A stretch of DNA of 64,000 bases from assembly GCA_051653965.1 (NCBI GenBank), contig JBOFXG010000002.1:62001-126000 (forward strand), written 5' to 3'. The notes below the pieces were generated by a model. That model ran no database searches. It was not told where the DNA came from and was given only the letters and a program-made list of their open reading frames with translations. Origin of the DNA: CAMREV01 sp051653965 (GTDB lineage: Bacteria; Bacillota_I; Bacilli_A; Mycoplasmatales; Mycoplasmoidaceae). Below, piece by piece: positions 1-11,086 of the stretch. Made by a program: the position numbers and the translations under genes. The first letter of the stretch is position 1. Each line of letters starts with the position of its first letter.

Positions 1-973
1 TTTTTAAAGATATACCCATAAATATTGCTGATATTACAAATGGCAATATTAAGTTTGCTATTTTATCTGCCATACCAAATATTTCAGTTGTTTCACCTTT
101 AGCTCTATAATCTAGAACACTAAAAACTGAATTTACATCAAATATTGAGCTTGGTATTAAAGATCCTTGGATAATTATATCAGTACCATTAAAACCAGCA
201 TTGTTTAAAGAAAGCAGACCATTAAATGACTCGTTCATTAAACCACTAGAGTATCTAAATGGTGATATATATGTTACATATCAAATTGCTTCAATACTTC
301 TAATCATTGATATTGGTAGAACCATTGCTGATAAAAATTGAGATAAAATTAATATTGGAAGTAATATACCTTGTAATATTAATGATGATTTTGCAAATGA
401 TACTACTAAGAATCCTATTGAACTACCAACTAAAGAGTTTAAAATTAATCCTCAAATAATACCGCCTCATTGTGCATTTGCAAAATATTCAGATAATGAT
501 GGTGCTAATACTATTTCATTAACTGGCCCATTACCTAAGTCAGTTATACCTAAGCCTGAGCTTATTTCTTCTCCAACTGATCAATATTGTGAGAATAATC
601 CCATACTTACTAATGTTGTTAAAATTGTTGAGATTATTATTATTAGAAAGTAATATGATATCATCGCTACTAAAAACATTCATGGTTTAATGTTTGTAAC
701 AGCAATTCTCTTTAATAAAACTGAACTCTTAAATTCAAATATTGTAAATGGTAATACAAATAATGATATAACCATTGAAGGCATTGCAATTAAACCGCCA
801 AGAAGTGAAGAGTAACCTAATAGTAATCCTAATATTGCAACAAATATAAGAGGGAAAAGAAATGAAAAAAATGGGTTTATTATCGACTTAAAAAAGTGAT
901 TATTAATAAGTGAATATAAAGATTTCATTGACAACATGCTACTAGTGTCTATATTTGAGAAGAATTTTTTCAA
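1..973 (-). CDS. ABC-2 type transporter permease (3' end outside window)
   Basis: Integral membrane protein, probably the permease of an ABC exporter. The visible 324 codons contain an N-terminal cytoplasmic segment, then hydrophobic stretches around residues 35-55, 60-80, 100-125, 170-195 and 200-220, separated by a loop of roughly 45 polar residues and followed by a large outside loop, which is the ABC-2 pattern. Tryptophans in it are encoded by TGA. The start is a TTG at 971-973 preceded by AAAGGA at a good distance; no ATG upstream fits. The coding frame is open to base 1, so the C-terminus is missing. No ATP-binding partner lies upstream in the window, so it could be downstream of base 1. 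The substrate cannot be told from sequence. Confidence 0.7.
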
Positions 974-1072
974 TTTTATTTCCTTTTGAATAATAATTTA
1001 TATTCTATTTATATCATAATAATTTATTTATACCATATTTTTTTTAATTTATAATATTTTTTTATTAAATGA

Positions 1073-1807
1073 TTACCTAATATTTTTAATAACTTTTTGT
1101 AAATCTTTCGATGCTTTATTTAAAATTAAATCAGTGCCTTTTAGCATATTTTCAATACAATTAATTAGTGATAACAAAAATTCTTCACTACTATATAAAA
1201 AATCAAATTCAGGAAAAAAGTATTCATAAAATGAATAAATCACAGTGTAACATAATTCAATTATAGTTGGATCTTGATCAATAATATTTTCTAGTTTATT
1301 ATTAACTTCATTAAAAAAATCAATCGATTCTATAAATCCTATTTTTTTAAAATCTATTTCATAATTTTTCTTAGTATTATTATTAAAAAAAATAAATTTT
1401 TTTTCTAAATCTTTATTTTTTAGATTTTCGAGAATAACTATTTTTTTTGAATTAGATAATTTTTTTGATTCCATTTTTTTAAATAAAATATCAATATTAT
1501 CTTTTGAAAGTTTATCTCCAAATTTTTTAAAAAAATAAATAATATCAATTTCATTTATTTTGTCATTGTTTTTTTCTAGAAAATCTTCTTTAGATATTTT
1601 ATCCAAATTTTTCTTATCATTCATATAATTTTTAGTAAATTTTAAATCTAAAAGTTTTTCCTCAAATTTATCATAAAATTCAATTGGTATATATGGAGTT
1701 TCTAATTCATCTTCAATAATTTTGATAGCTTTATTTATATCATTAGATTTAATCATTTCTTCAATGTCATTTAAAATTTTTGAATAAAATTTTTCTATGT
1801 TATTCAT
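1073..1807 (-). CDS. Hypothetical protein, Lys/Glu/Asn-rich, soluble
   Basis: I do not recognise this 244-residue protein. It has no signal peptide or membrane segment, is rich in lysine, isoleucine, asparagine and glutamate, and looks helical with a short TPR-like flavour in the first 60 residues. The start is taken as the ATG at 1807, which sits in an 8-base ATGAATAA overlap with the stop of the upstream DUF402 gene and has AGAAGG just before it; a TTG 24 bases upstream is a poor alternative. The overlap suggests the two genes are translated together. No terminator is obvious after the stop. Confidence 0.6.
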   Translation of the reverse strand: MNNIEKFYSKILNDIEEMIKSNDINKAIKIIEDELETPYIPIEFYDKFEEKLLDLKFTKNYMNDKKNLDKISKEDFLEKNNDKINEIDIIYFFKKFGDKLSKDNIDILFKKMESKKLSNSKKIVILENLKNKDLEKKFIFFNNNTKKNYEIDFKKIGFIESIDFFNEVNNKLENIIDQDPTIIELCYTVIYSFYEYFFPEFDFLYSSEEFLLSLINCIENMLKGTDLILNKASKDLQKVIKNIR

Positions 1808-2336
1808 TTCTTGACCTTCTGTCAAATTCATCTAATAAATCTTTATTAATTTTTTTGGTTAAATAACATATGAATTTTTCATCTATTATCTTTGAACATT
1901 CTAGTTCTATTATTTTAGAAAGCTTATTACCATAATTGAATTCTTTTTTATGCTCATCAAATTCTTTTTTATCTAGAACTTTAAAATTTCCGTTTTTGTC
2001 TATTTTTACATCGATATCAAAATCAATATATTTAATAGCTTCCTCTTCAATTATAAAAGGTGATGATAAATTAATGTAGTATGAAATATTGTCATCATCA
2101 ACTGTTGCTACAACATTAAACCACTCATCTTTTATAAAAAATCAATATGAATCTTTTAGATTCTTTGAATGAAAGTTTCTTTTAGAAAATTTTTCAGAAG
2201 TTATAATGTTTGCATTTTTTAAACATACACATAAATATTCATCATTTTTTTCAATAACCTTAGGGAATTCTCAAGTTCTATATAATCATCCATTTTTTTT
2301 ATAACCATGGATCATTATTTTTTTACCTATTTTCAT
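1800..2336 (-). CDS. DUF402 family protein
   Basis: A 178-residue cytosolic protein of the DUF402 type. The N-terminus (lysine-rich, then GWLYRTW), the central YYINLSSP segment, the following acidic IDFDIDVKID strand and the late DEHKKEF helix match the family order; characterised relatives in Firmicutes are nucleoside tri-/diphosphate phosphatases or RNA-binding proteins. Three of its four tryptophans are TGA. A GAGG motif precedes the ATG. The gene begins only about 28 bases after the hairpin terminator of tRNA-His, so it is either read through from that tRNA or uses a promoter overlapping the hairpin. Activity is inferred from the family and not provable here. Confidence 0.65.
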
Positions 2337-2362
2337 ATAGCGCCTCAAAAATGATATTTATA

Positions 2363-2391
2363 ATAAAAAACCCATTAGATGGGTTTTTATT
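2363..2391 (-). terminator. Rho-independent terminator after tRNA-His
   Basis: An AAAAACCCAT / ATGGGTTTTT hairpin with a four-base loop is followed on the minus strand by a T-rich run. It has the best GC content in its stem of any terminator in the window and, being symmetrical, could stop transcription in both directions. Confidence 0.75.
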
Positions 2392-2395
2392 TATA

Positions 2396-2473
2396 TGGGG
2401 CGATTAACGGGACTCGAACCCGCGAGTGCCTGAATCACAGTCAGGTGCGTTAACCAACTTCGCCATAACCGCC
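2396..2473 (-). tRNA. tRNA-His (GTG)
   Basis: A full cloverleaf: anticodon stem CCTGA/TCAGG with loop CTGTGAT (anticodon GTG), T loop TTCGAGT, and an encoded CCA end. The extra 5' G (position -1) pairs with C73, the histidine identity pair, and is encoded in DNA. Promoter sequences upstream are only AT-rich and not clear. Confidence 0.93.
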
Positions 2474-2515
2474 ATATACATATAGTATTATACAATTATT
2501 ATATAAAAGATAAAC

Positions 2516-3649
2516 CTAAATTAATTTTTTATTCGCATAAATAACTAGTTTATTTTTTAATTTTGAATTGACCTGATTTACTATATCTTTTTTTAATTGA
2601 TTAGAAAATAAATCTAGTTGATCTGGAATTTCAAATGAATTCATTAAATCGGAAAAATTAATACTTATTTTATTAATATTTTTTTTAATTGAAATCTTGT
2701 CAAAAAGAAAAGTTGATTGTAAAAAATATTTTTTGTATGGCAAATTATAGTTGTCAAATGTGAATGATTTACTTTCAGATTTATTTTTATCATAAAATGA
2801 AATTATTATTTTTTTAAAAAATATGTTTTCATCAATTATTTTATTTCATAATTCTTCAAAAATTATTTTAAAATTTTCTCATATTTCTAGCTCATCATTT
2901 AATAAATGACCAAATGTTTTGGAGACACTTATAGATTTAGATTTATTTGAAATAAAATCATTAAAAATACCATTTGAATATTCATACATTTTGATACCCA
3001 TTATTCCAAACTTTTCTTTTAGTAGATTTATATCTTCAAAATTAGCTAAATCGGAAATTTTATTAATTCCCATTTTCTTCATTTCAGTAGAAGTTTTTTT
3101 TCCTATCATATGCATTTTATTAATTTCGTTATTTCATATAACAGATTTAAAATTTTCTTTTGAAATTATCTTTATTCCAAATGGTTTATTAATTGCTGAT
3201 GCCATTTTTGCAAAGAAAACATTATATGAGACTCCAATTGAAGAAGATAAACCAATATTTTGTTTTATTTTATTTTGTATTCTTGAAGCTAGTTCGTATT
3301 CATCATTGTAAATAAGTTTGCTTTTTGAAAAATCAATAAATCATTCATCAATAGATTGTTTAACTAAATTCAATGAAAAAGATTTTAGTAATTCTTCAAT
3401 TTTTAAGGAATATAAATTATATTTTTCTAAATTAGGATTAATGACTATAATATTGGGATATTTTTTTTTAGCTAAAAATAATGGCATACCTGAATTTATA
3501 CCCTTTTCTCTTGCTAAATAATTTGCAGATAAGATTATTGATTTTTCAGAATTTTTACAAATAATTAATGGTTCTTTTTTTAAATTTTCTAATTCTTCAA
3601 CAGAAGCATAAAAAGAATCCATATCTATATAAAATATATTATTATTCAT
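2516..3649 (-). CDS. dinB: DNA polymerase IV (Y-family)
   Basis: Translesion DNA polymerase, 377 residues. The N-terminus carries the first catalytic motif DMDSFYASVEE at residues 8-18, and the second, SIDEWFID, appears near residue 100-110 (family SxDE). A helix-hairpin-helix region follows, with MIGKKTSTEMKKMGI around residue 180, then the little-finger domain. The ATG at 3649 has GGAG upstream and overlaps the tlyA stop by 8 bases. The coding frame is crossed by several TGA tryptophan codons. It forms an operon-like group with tlyA and lies beside ruvAB, consistent with repair. No SOS operator is recognisable. Confidence 0.88.
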
Positions 3650-4388
3650 AATTAAACTCCAAATATGATAAGAACTCTTTATTGCCTGATTTGGATCCTT
3701 TAATAGGTGATTCAATTATGTCAATAACCTTAATATTTTTATCATTACAAAATATTTTAAATGATTCTAAAATTTTTTCATGCATTTTTGAATCATTTAC
3801 AAATCCTTTGTATTTTTTTATTTCATTATTTTGTAATTCAAATTGTGGTTTGATTAGAATTATTGCTAAAAATTTATAATTGAATAATTCAATAATTTTT
3901 TCAATTATTTTTTTGCATGAAATAAATGAAACATCACAAGTTATATAATTTATTTTTTTATCAAATATTTCTTTATTTGAATTCTTAAAATTTAAATTTT
4001 CATAATATTTTATTCTCTTATTATTTTTAAGTTTTTTATCTAATTGATCATGTCCTACTTCAATTCCATAAATAAAATTAGCACCATTATTTAAACAAAC
4101 TTCAATAAAACCACCTGTTGAAGATCCAATGTCTAATACATTTTTATTTTTTAAATCTATTTTTCAATAATTTATTGCATGATCTAGTTTTATCGCAGCA
4201 CGCGATACAAATAAAATATTTTCTTTAACCTCTATATTATCATTTTCATCAACAAAAAAACTTGCCTTATTAATGACTTTATCATTAACAGTAATTAAAT
4301 TATTTAATATTAATTCTTTTGCCTTATTACGGCTATTTGCAATTTTTTTTTCTAATAAAAACAAATCTAATCTAATTTTATTTTTCAT
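3642..4388 (-). CDS. tlyA: TlyA family rRNA 2'-O-methyltransferase / hemolysin-like
   Basis: A 248-residue SAM-dependent RNA methyltransferase. Residues 1-60 form an S4 RNA-binding domain (RLDLFLLEKKIANSRNKA), followed by the family link SRAAIKLDHAI and then a FtsJ-like Rossmann fold with the SAM motif LDIGSSTGGF around residue 85. Related proteins methylate 16S and 23S rRNA and affect capreomycin sensitivity; older annotations call them hemolysins. The stop overlaps the dinB start (ATGAATAA). Whether this protein modifies both subunits is not shown by sequence. Confidence 0.85.
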
Positions 4389-4417
4389 AAATTTATTATA
4401 AATTTTTATATTAATAA

Positions 4418-5305
4418 TTATTTATTTTTTAAAAAATCATTACCTGCCTTAGTTAATTTTCTGCCCTTGTTATTTTTCTCTATAAAACCTATCTTAAATA
4501 AATATGGTTCAATTTTATTCAAAATTGTTTTTTCATTTATATTAAGTATTTGAGATATTGTTTTCAATGAAAATGATTTATTATTTAAAATACTTAAATA
4601 TTTTATGTCTAACTCATTTATTCCATTTTCATGAATATCTAATTTTAATAAAATTTTATTAATATCAAGATTTGTTTCTTGTTTAAAATCAACTACTCTT
4701 TTATAAATTTTTTTTGCAATTCTTGGTGTATATTTTGAATTTTCTGATATTTTAATTATTTCATAATCATTAAGTATTCTTTCTTTATTTTCATAATTCA
4801 ATATTTCTATTATTTCATCATTTGTATAACTACTTAAATTTATATTTATTCCAAATCTATCTTCAAATGGATCTGATAATTCTCCTAGTAATGTAGTTGC
4901 ACCAATTAAAGTGAATTTTGGAACATTTAAGCAGGATATTTTTTGATTACCTTCTTTACCAATATTTATGTTTATTTTAAAATTATCCATTAGATTATAT
5001 AATATTTCAAAACAACTTTTATTTATAGAATGAATTTCATCAATAAACAATATGTCACCTTCTTTTAAAAAATATATTGTATTTAATATATCTATTCTTG
5101 TTTTAATTTCAGGACCTTGAATAATTTTTATTGTAGTTTTTAATTCATTAGCAATGCATTTTGCTAAAGTAGTTTTACCCATTCCTGGTTGGCCTGTTAT
5201 TAAAATATGATCTAAAATTTTTTTATTAACTTTTGATGCTTTAATAAAAATTTTAATATTTTCTTTTACTTCTTTTTTTCCAATAAAGCTTTTAAAATTA
5301 CTCAT
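4418..5305 (-). CDS. ruvB: Holliday junction branch-migration helicase RuvB
   Basis: Hexameric AAA+ motor of the RuvAB branch-migration complex, 295 residues, shorter than the usual 330-340 because the N-terminus is trimmed. Visible motifs are Walker A GQPGMGKTT near residue 38, Walker B ILFIDEIH near residue 84, sensor 1 LIGATT, and the arginine/sensor 2 part TPRIAKKIYKRV, followed by a winged-helix C-terminus ending in KIGFIEKNNKGRKLT, the RuvB signature for the DNA-binding domain. It overlaps ruvA by 8 bases, so coupled translation is likely. There is no ruvC in the window. Confidence 0.95.
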   Translation of the reverse strand: MSNFKSFIGKKEVKENIKIFIKASKVNKKILDHILITGQPGMGKTTLAKCIANELKTTIKIIQGPEIKTRIDILNTIYFLKEGDILFIDEIHSINKSCFEILYNLMDNFKININIGKEGNQKISCLNVPKFTLIGATTLLGELSDPFEDRFGININLSSYTNDEIIEILNYENKERILNDYEIIKISENSKYTPRIAKKIYKRVVDFKQETNLDINKILLKLDIHENGINELDIKYLSILNNKSFSLKTISQILNINEKTILNKIEPYLFKIGFIEKNNKGRKLTKAGNDFLKNK

Positions 5306-5891
5306 GATTTTTTTCTTTTAATAAATTCCTTTTCTCAATAGATATTTTTATTAAATTTTCTATTGAATCTCGAAAATCTAATTCACTAATTATTTTTTTA
5401 ATTTCTAATTTATCAAAACCTAAATATTTTAAATAGTCATTTAAATCTTTTCTTATGGATAGTTCTTGATTGTTTAATAATTTATTGTTATCTGAAATTT
5501 TTTCAATATTTATATTTGATAAGAATAAATCTGTAATTCTTTTAGATATTTTATTATCTATAATAAAAAAATTAATATTGTTTTCTCTAATGTTATTAAT
5601 TAAATCTTGATAATCTATTTTTAAAATATTCAAAGCATTTTTTGGACCTATTCCATTTATAGATATTATTTTTTCAAATAAATTTTTCTGTTTATAGGTT
5701 TCAAATCCAAAAAATTTACTATGTATTGTTGAGTTTAAAAAAGTTTGTTTAGTAAAAATAAAAAGTTTGTATTCTTTATTAATTTCATAATTTTCAAAAT
5801 TATTTAAATATATTCTATAACCAATATTATTATTTTGTAAAATAATTGAATCCTTCATTTTTTCTTTAACTTGCCCTAAAATATATTCCAT
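5298..5891 (-). CDS. ruvA: Holliday junction DNA helicase RuvA
   Basis: DNA-binding partner of RuvB, 197 residues. An N-terminal OB-fold (MEYILGQVKEKMKDSIIL) is followed by the helix-hairpin-helix ISINGIGPKNALNIL near residue 80 and a C-terminal helical domain that would bind RuvB. The sequence is divergent, as is normal in mollicutes. GGAG precedes the ATG. The pair with ruvB and the adjoining dinB/tlyA group is a repair/recombination neighbourhood. Confidence 0.9.
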   Translation of the reverse strand: MEYILGQVKEKMKDSIILQNNNIGYRIYLNNFENYEINKEYKLFIFTKQTFLNSTIHSKFFGFETYKQKNLFEKIISINGIGPKNALNILKIDYQDLINNIRENNINFFIIDNKISKRITDLFLSNINIEKISDNNKLLNNQELSIRKDLNDYLKYLGFDKLEIKKIISELDFRDSIENLIKISIEKRNLLKEKNHE

Positions 5892-5928
5892 ATTATCTCC
5901 AATATATTTAATATGGATAATAAAAAAA

Positions 5929-7590
5929 TTAATTTACCTTTTTTATTTCTTTAATCAAAAATAAAATTGTTTTTTTATAATTTTTATCTAAGTAGAATTT
6001 CTCAGCAGTGTATATCTTATTAATAAATGAGTTATTTTTTATTAAAAATTTATTTGAATACATTAATAATTTTTCTGCATAAAATCTTAATTTAATTTCT
6101 TTCTCTACATGTGATTTTGCTTTTATAAGTTCTACTTTTTTATCTATTAACATTTCATAAAATTTTTCATTAAATGATTTTTTATAATTTTTACTTAGCT
6201 TATTTTCAAGATCTTCAATAAATTCATAAATACAATCAACTTCATTTGAAATTGAATATGCCAAAATATCATATTCATCTATTGCACCAATTATTTTTGC
6301 AATAGAGAATTTATAATTTGAAATCTCTTTAACAAAATATGAAAAATTTGAATATTTATCTTCCAAAGATTTTATTACATAATTTATTGATATTAATCAT
6401 GTATAAATTAAGTTTATAGTATCATTTAAAAATGAAATATAACTTTCAGCAGTATAGTCATTTTGATTTTTATTGTATTTAATTCTTTTGTATCTATCTA
6501 ATAGTTTATTTGTAAGAGTATAGATATATTTTATTTTTGAAAATATATCATCATCATCTTTAAAATTTTTATGTATTGAATTAAGAACTATATATATATT
6601 ATCTTCTTCATTTTTAATTTTTGAAAGTCAATTTAATATTTGATTAGTATGTTCAGAAGAGAATGAATTTGTTTTGATTGTATATTTTAGTTTTGAATCA
6701 ATATTATGTATAGCTTCAAAACAATCTTTAATATCACTAGCAACATTATCAAAAGAAGAAAACTTTAATTCATTCTTTATATTTTTATATTTGATTTTTA
6801 ATGCAGAAAGATTTTTTTCAACAACAATATTATCTCTTTGCCTAATTGTTTTAATACCACTAATTATAAGTTTCTCAATTTCATTAATATTAGATTCTAT
6901 AAATGAAATTATTTTATCAACTTTATATGAAGTTTTAAATAAGCTAATTAAGCTTGAAAATATATTATTAATATTGTTAGTTGTATCAAAAAATATATTT
7001 ATATCAAAATCCCTTTTTAAATTATTTAATTCTTCGATTTCATCATGAAGTTGCTTAAATTTAATATCTACAAATTCAGTATCATATTTTCTCATTAGAT
7101 TAGTTTCAAAAAAATGCATAGTATCTTTTAAAATTTCTGTATATTGAATTAAAACATTTGAAATACTTTCATAAAGTGTTTTACTAAGTCTTATTTTTTC
7201 ATCATGTTCTCTTAATGCAATAAAAATTTCATTTATATCATCATTTATTTTTTTAGAAATTTTTTGAGATTCAAATAAATTAAAATTTATATTTAATTCA
7301 TTTAAATAAACTAAATTATTTTTTAAAATATTAATCTTATTTTTGTATTCTGTTTGAAATTCAAAAGACATGTTAATTATGGGATTAAAATAACCATCAA
7401 ATTCGGAGACATTATTTGTTGATTCAATTTTAGTTTTAAAATCTATAGTTTCTAAAAAATTAGAAGCTTTTTTAAATTTCAATTCTCTAACTCTTAGATT
7501 TCTTCTTCATAAAAAAATTAAAAATGAAACTAAAAGAAAAAATAAACTAAGTACTATCAATATAATTGAATATAAAAAGTATAAATTCAC
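5929..7590 (-). CDS. ezrA: EzrA-like membrane-anchored coiled-coil protein
   Basis: A 553-residue protein with one N-terminal membrane span (about residues 3-28, LYFLYSIILIVLSLFFLLV) followed by a short basic stretch (WRRNLRVRELKFKK) and then long helical coiled coil to the end. This topology and length match EzrA of Firmicutes (about 560 residues), a negative regulator of FtsZ ring placement; sequence identity cannot be judged by eye. The start is a GTG with AGAGG upstream and no better ATG. In-frame TGA codons split it if code 11 is used. It follows phoU by 33 bases. It could also be an unrelated anchored coiled coil. Confidence 0.5.
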
Positions 7591-7623
7591 AAAAACCTCT
7601 ATTAATATAAATTATAATTTATT

Positions 7624-8283
7624 TTATAAATTAATTTTAATAGTTTTTTTAGGTGCACTTTTAATGAATTTGAAATTATCAAATAAGTTAAATAAATGGT
7701 CAATTGTCTTATCTAATGATTTCACAATCTTATATGTATTCAAAAAGTCTTTATTGTTAATTTTATTTGATTTTAGATTTAACTCCTTCTGAATAAAATC
7801 ATCATAAATTTTTAAAAAATTATCTTTTAATTCTAAACTTTTTTTATAGTTAATTTCTGCTTGTTTTTGTTTAAGCATCTTGATAACTTCTTGAAAAATA
7901 TCCAAATAACTTTTTACTAATTTTTCTAGTGATTTCGTAATTTTTATTTGATCAGAATATATATCTAATATTTTATTTGGATATTTAGATAATGCTTCAA
8001 TATCTTTTACAGAATGAATCATACTTATAATAAATCTTAAATGATTAGCTCTTGGTTGATCTTTTGAAATTATTCAAACACAATCATCTAAAATATCCTT
8101 GCTTTTTTTAATAGATTCTTCAGTATAAAAAGCTATTTTTTCTTTAACTTTTTTATCATTTTTCTTTTCTATAATACTAGTTCATAAAAATTTATGCATT
8201 TTTAATAAATGCTCTAGATTATCAAAAAATAAATCAGATAATTCTTTTTCAGAAGAAAGAAGTGTATTGTAATTTGTTGGCAT
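7624..8283 (-). CDS. phoU: Phosphate-specific transport regulator PhoU
   Basis: A 219-residue all-helical cytosolic protein that relatives use to restrain the Pst transporter when phosphate is plentiful. Two repeats of a three-helix bundle are visible, and the position directly after pstB supports the call: the stop of pstB is 3 bases before this ATG. Key features are the internal helices with acidic residues (DTKT-type metal contacts cannot be confirmed). In bacteria with a kinase PhoU also signals to PhoR, but no sensor kinase is seen in this window, so it probably acts on the transporter alone. Confidence 0.85.
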
Positions 8284-8286
8284 ATT

Positions 8287-9120
8287 TTAACCTATCTTTC
8301 CATTAATATAGTCTTTTGTTTTTTTCTCAATAGGATTCATAAATATTTTTTTAGTTCTGCCTTTTTCTACAATTTTGCCTTCATAAAAAAATACTGTTTC
8401 ATTACTTATTCTTTGAGCCTGTGCCATTGAGTGTGTAACAATTATAATTGTATATTTCTTTTTTAACTTTAATATAAGTTCTTCAACTTTAGATGTTGCA
8501 ATAGGATCTAAAGCTGATGTTGGTTCATCCATTAATAAAACCTTTGGTTCTAATGCAATTGCCCTAGCAATACATAATCTTTGTTGTTGACCACCAGATA
8601 AGCTTTCACCTGAATCATATAAATTATTTTTTACTTCATCTCATAAAGCAACATCTTTTAATGATTTTTCTACTAATTCAGTGATTACTTTTTTATCTCT
8701 TATTCCATGAGATCTTGGTCCGAAAGCAACATTTTCAAAAATTGAAATTGGAAATGGAGTTGGTTTTTGAAAAACCATACCTATCTCAGTTCTAATTCTA
8801 GTAATTTCAGAATTTTTAACTTGAATATTTATTGATTCAAAAAATATATCACCTTCTTGTTTAACACCTTCTATTAGATCATTCATTCTATTTAATGATC
8901 TTAAGAAAGTTGACTTTCCACAACCAGATGGACCAATTAATGCTGTTATCTTATTCTTTTTTAGATCTACATTAATATCAAATAATGCTTGTTTAGAACC
9001 ATTTTTATATCATAAGTTAAAGTTTGAAACTTCAAAAGAATTATCAAAGTTAAAATCTTTTTTAACTTCAGTAATATTTGTATTTTTTTTAGAAAATTTT
9101 TTTTTGTCTTTTTTAAACAT
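8287..9120 (-). CDS. pstB: Phosphate ABC transporter ATP-binding protein PstB
   Basis: ATPase of the high-affinity phosphate importer, 277 residues. Walker A GPSGCGKST, Q-loop MVFQKPTPFP, signature LSGGQQQR, Walker B LLMDEPTSALD and the switch histidine in IIVTHSMAQAQR are all intact. The first 40 residues are a lysine-rich extension. The ATG at 9120 overlaps the 3' end of the permease gene by 8 bases. The conserved tryptophans are TGA codons. It belongs to the pstS-pstCA-pstB-phoU operon. Confidence 0.95.
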
Positions 9121-11086
9121 TTTTATTCCTTTTGAAATAAAACGATATTTTGTAATAATATTCTTTTAGTTCATTCATAATGTTTTTCCAATTTGGTATT
9201 ATGACATAACCTATTATAATTAATGATAATACTAAAATTATAGTTACAAAAGCTGCTTCATATTGAATATTTTTTGAATCAGGTGTATTTGAAAATATTT
9301 GACCATATATTTGTGTAGTTAGTGAAGTGCCAGGTCTGCTTAAAGATATCTTTTTAGAAGATGATAATCCTGCAGTTAAATATAGTGGTGCAGTCTCAGA
9401 TAAAACTCTTCCTATTGTTAATACAATTGAAGTTATGATGCCATTAAACGCAATTGGTAAAATTAATTTTTTAATAGTCTCAAATTTTGTACTTCCTAAA
9501 GCATATGCATTTATTCTTATATTTTTAGGAACATTTGTAAGAGATTGATTAAGAATTCTAGTAAAACTTGGAATTATTACAATAACCATTGTTAAACAAC
9601 CAGCAATAATTGAGTTACCTGTTGAACCAGTGTTTGTTAATCCTAATGTTTCAATGAAAAATAATAAACCAAACATTCCAAATAAGATTGATGGTGTCGA
9701 ACCTAAACTATCTATAAAAAATAGAATTACTTTTTTAAATTTACCTTCTCTTGAATATTCATTCAAAAAAATAGCAATAAATAAGCATATAGGGAAAGAA
9801 ATGAATAGTGTTACAACTATTATTATTAATGTGTTCAAGAAGGATTGCCCAACCTGATTTTGTCCATACAAGAACATTGATGAGCTTGGTGAATTTGTTG
9901 CACTAAAACCCTTAACAAAAATGTCTCCAAAGATTCAAAATAAAAATGAAAAACAGATTATTATAGCAAATCATTCTCAAAATATTTTATAGTATGAATA
10001 AAAATCTCTAAATTTATGATTATTAATTCTATCTTTTGTGTAATCAATACATTCATTAATATTTTTTCTAGAAAATTTTGATCTAAAGAAAATAGAATCA
10101 AATAAATAGACAATTTGATTTGGAATAAACATAAAAATGTTATAAAATTTATTCTCAAATGTTTTCATCTTACCGCTGTTTTGTTTCTTTTTTCTTGAGA
10201 AAATAATTACAATTATATTCAATATCATTGCAAATATTAACATTAGTAGACCAAATGCATATAGAAGAGGTCTTGTTTGTTCAGGATTTGCATCAGCAAA
10301 CATATTTTGAGAAATAAATGCTCCAATAGTTTGACTTGCAGAATTAAAAAGTGCAAAGAAACCATTATCAAACATAGCATCACTTGGGCCTGATTGTAAA
10401 ATCATTGAAACAGCCATTGATTCACTAATAGATCTACCTAGTGCAACTATTACTGCAATTAATATACCTTTATTAGCTTCTTTCTTATAAACTTTATAGA
10501 TTGCAGCAGTTTTAGTACTTCCCATTGCAATTGGATTTGTTAATAAGTTTCTATCAATACTTTCAAGTGTATTAATTGTCATTGCAATAATTGTTGGTAG
10601 TATCATGAATGAAAGCATTATTGATGCAGTAAATACTGAAAATGTATTTATTCCAAAAATACTTTTAAATAAAACACCTAATGAATTAATTGCAAATAAA
10701 CCAAAAATAACAGATGGAACGCCAGACAAAACTTCAAATACTATTCTAAGAGTTTTTCTATATTTCTTATGAACTCTAAAAGTTATAAATATTGCTGTTT
10801 TTGTACCCAATGGTACAGCAACAATTAATGCAATTAATGAAGTAAGGATAGAGACAGTAAATGGTAATCAAAATGAAAACTTAGCAGAAATATCACCAAC
10901 AGCTTCTCCAAAATTAATTGTAAATAAAATATTTTCAATACCAAATAATTGAAATCCTTCTACAGCTTTAATTGAAATAAAAATAATTAAACACAAAAAT
11001 AATATTATTAAAAATAATGAAAATACTATCGATGAATTTTTAAATATAGAATCTTTTCTATTTTTAAATTGTGTTAATTTATCCAT
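9113..11086 (-). CDS. pstA: Fused phosphate permease PstC-PstA
   Basis: One 657-residue polypeptide holding both membrane subunits of the phosphate importer. The PstC half (about residues 1-335) includes VLSGVPSVIFGLFAIN and ALGRSISESMAVSMIL; the PstA half (about 375-657) includes SLGSTPSILFGMFGL and TIGRVLSETAPLYLTAG, each with the EAA-type loop that contacts the ATPase. The junction at 9878-9990 reads straight through two TGA tryptophans and a membrane helix, with no stop, so the fusion is real at the level of sequence. A fused PstCA is known in M. genitalium/pneumoniae. The ATG at 11086 overlaps the pstS stop by 8 bases; an upstream TTG exists but is less likely. Confidence 0.92.
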
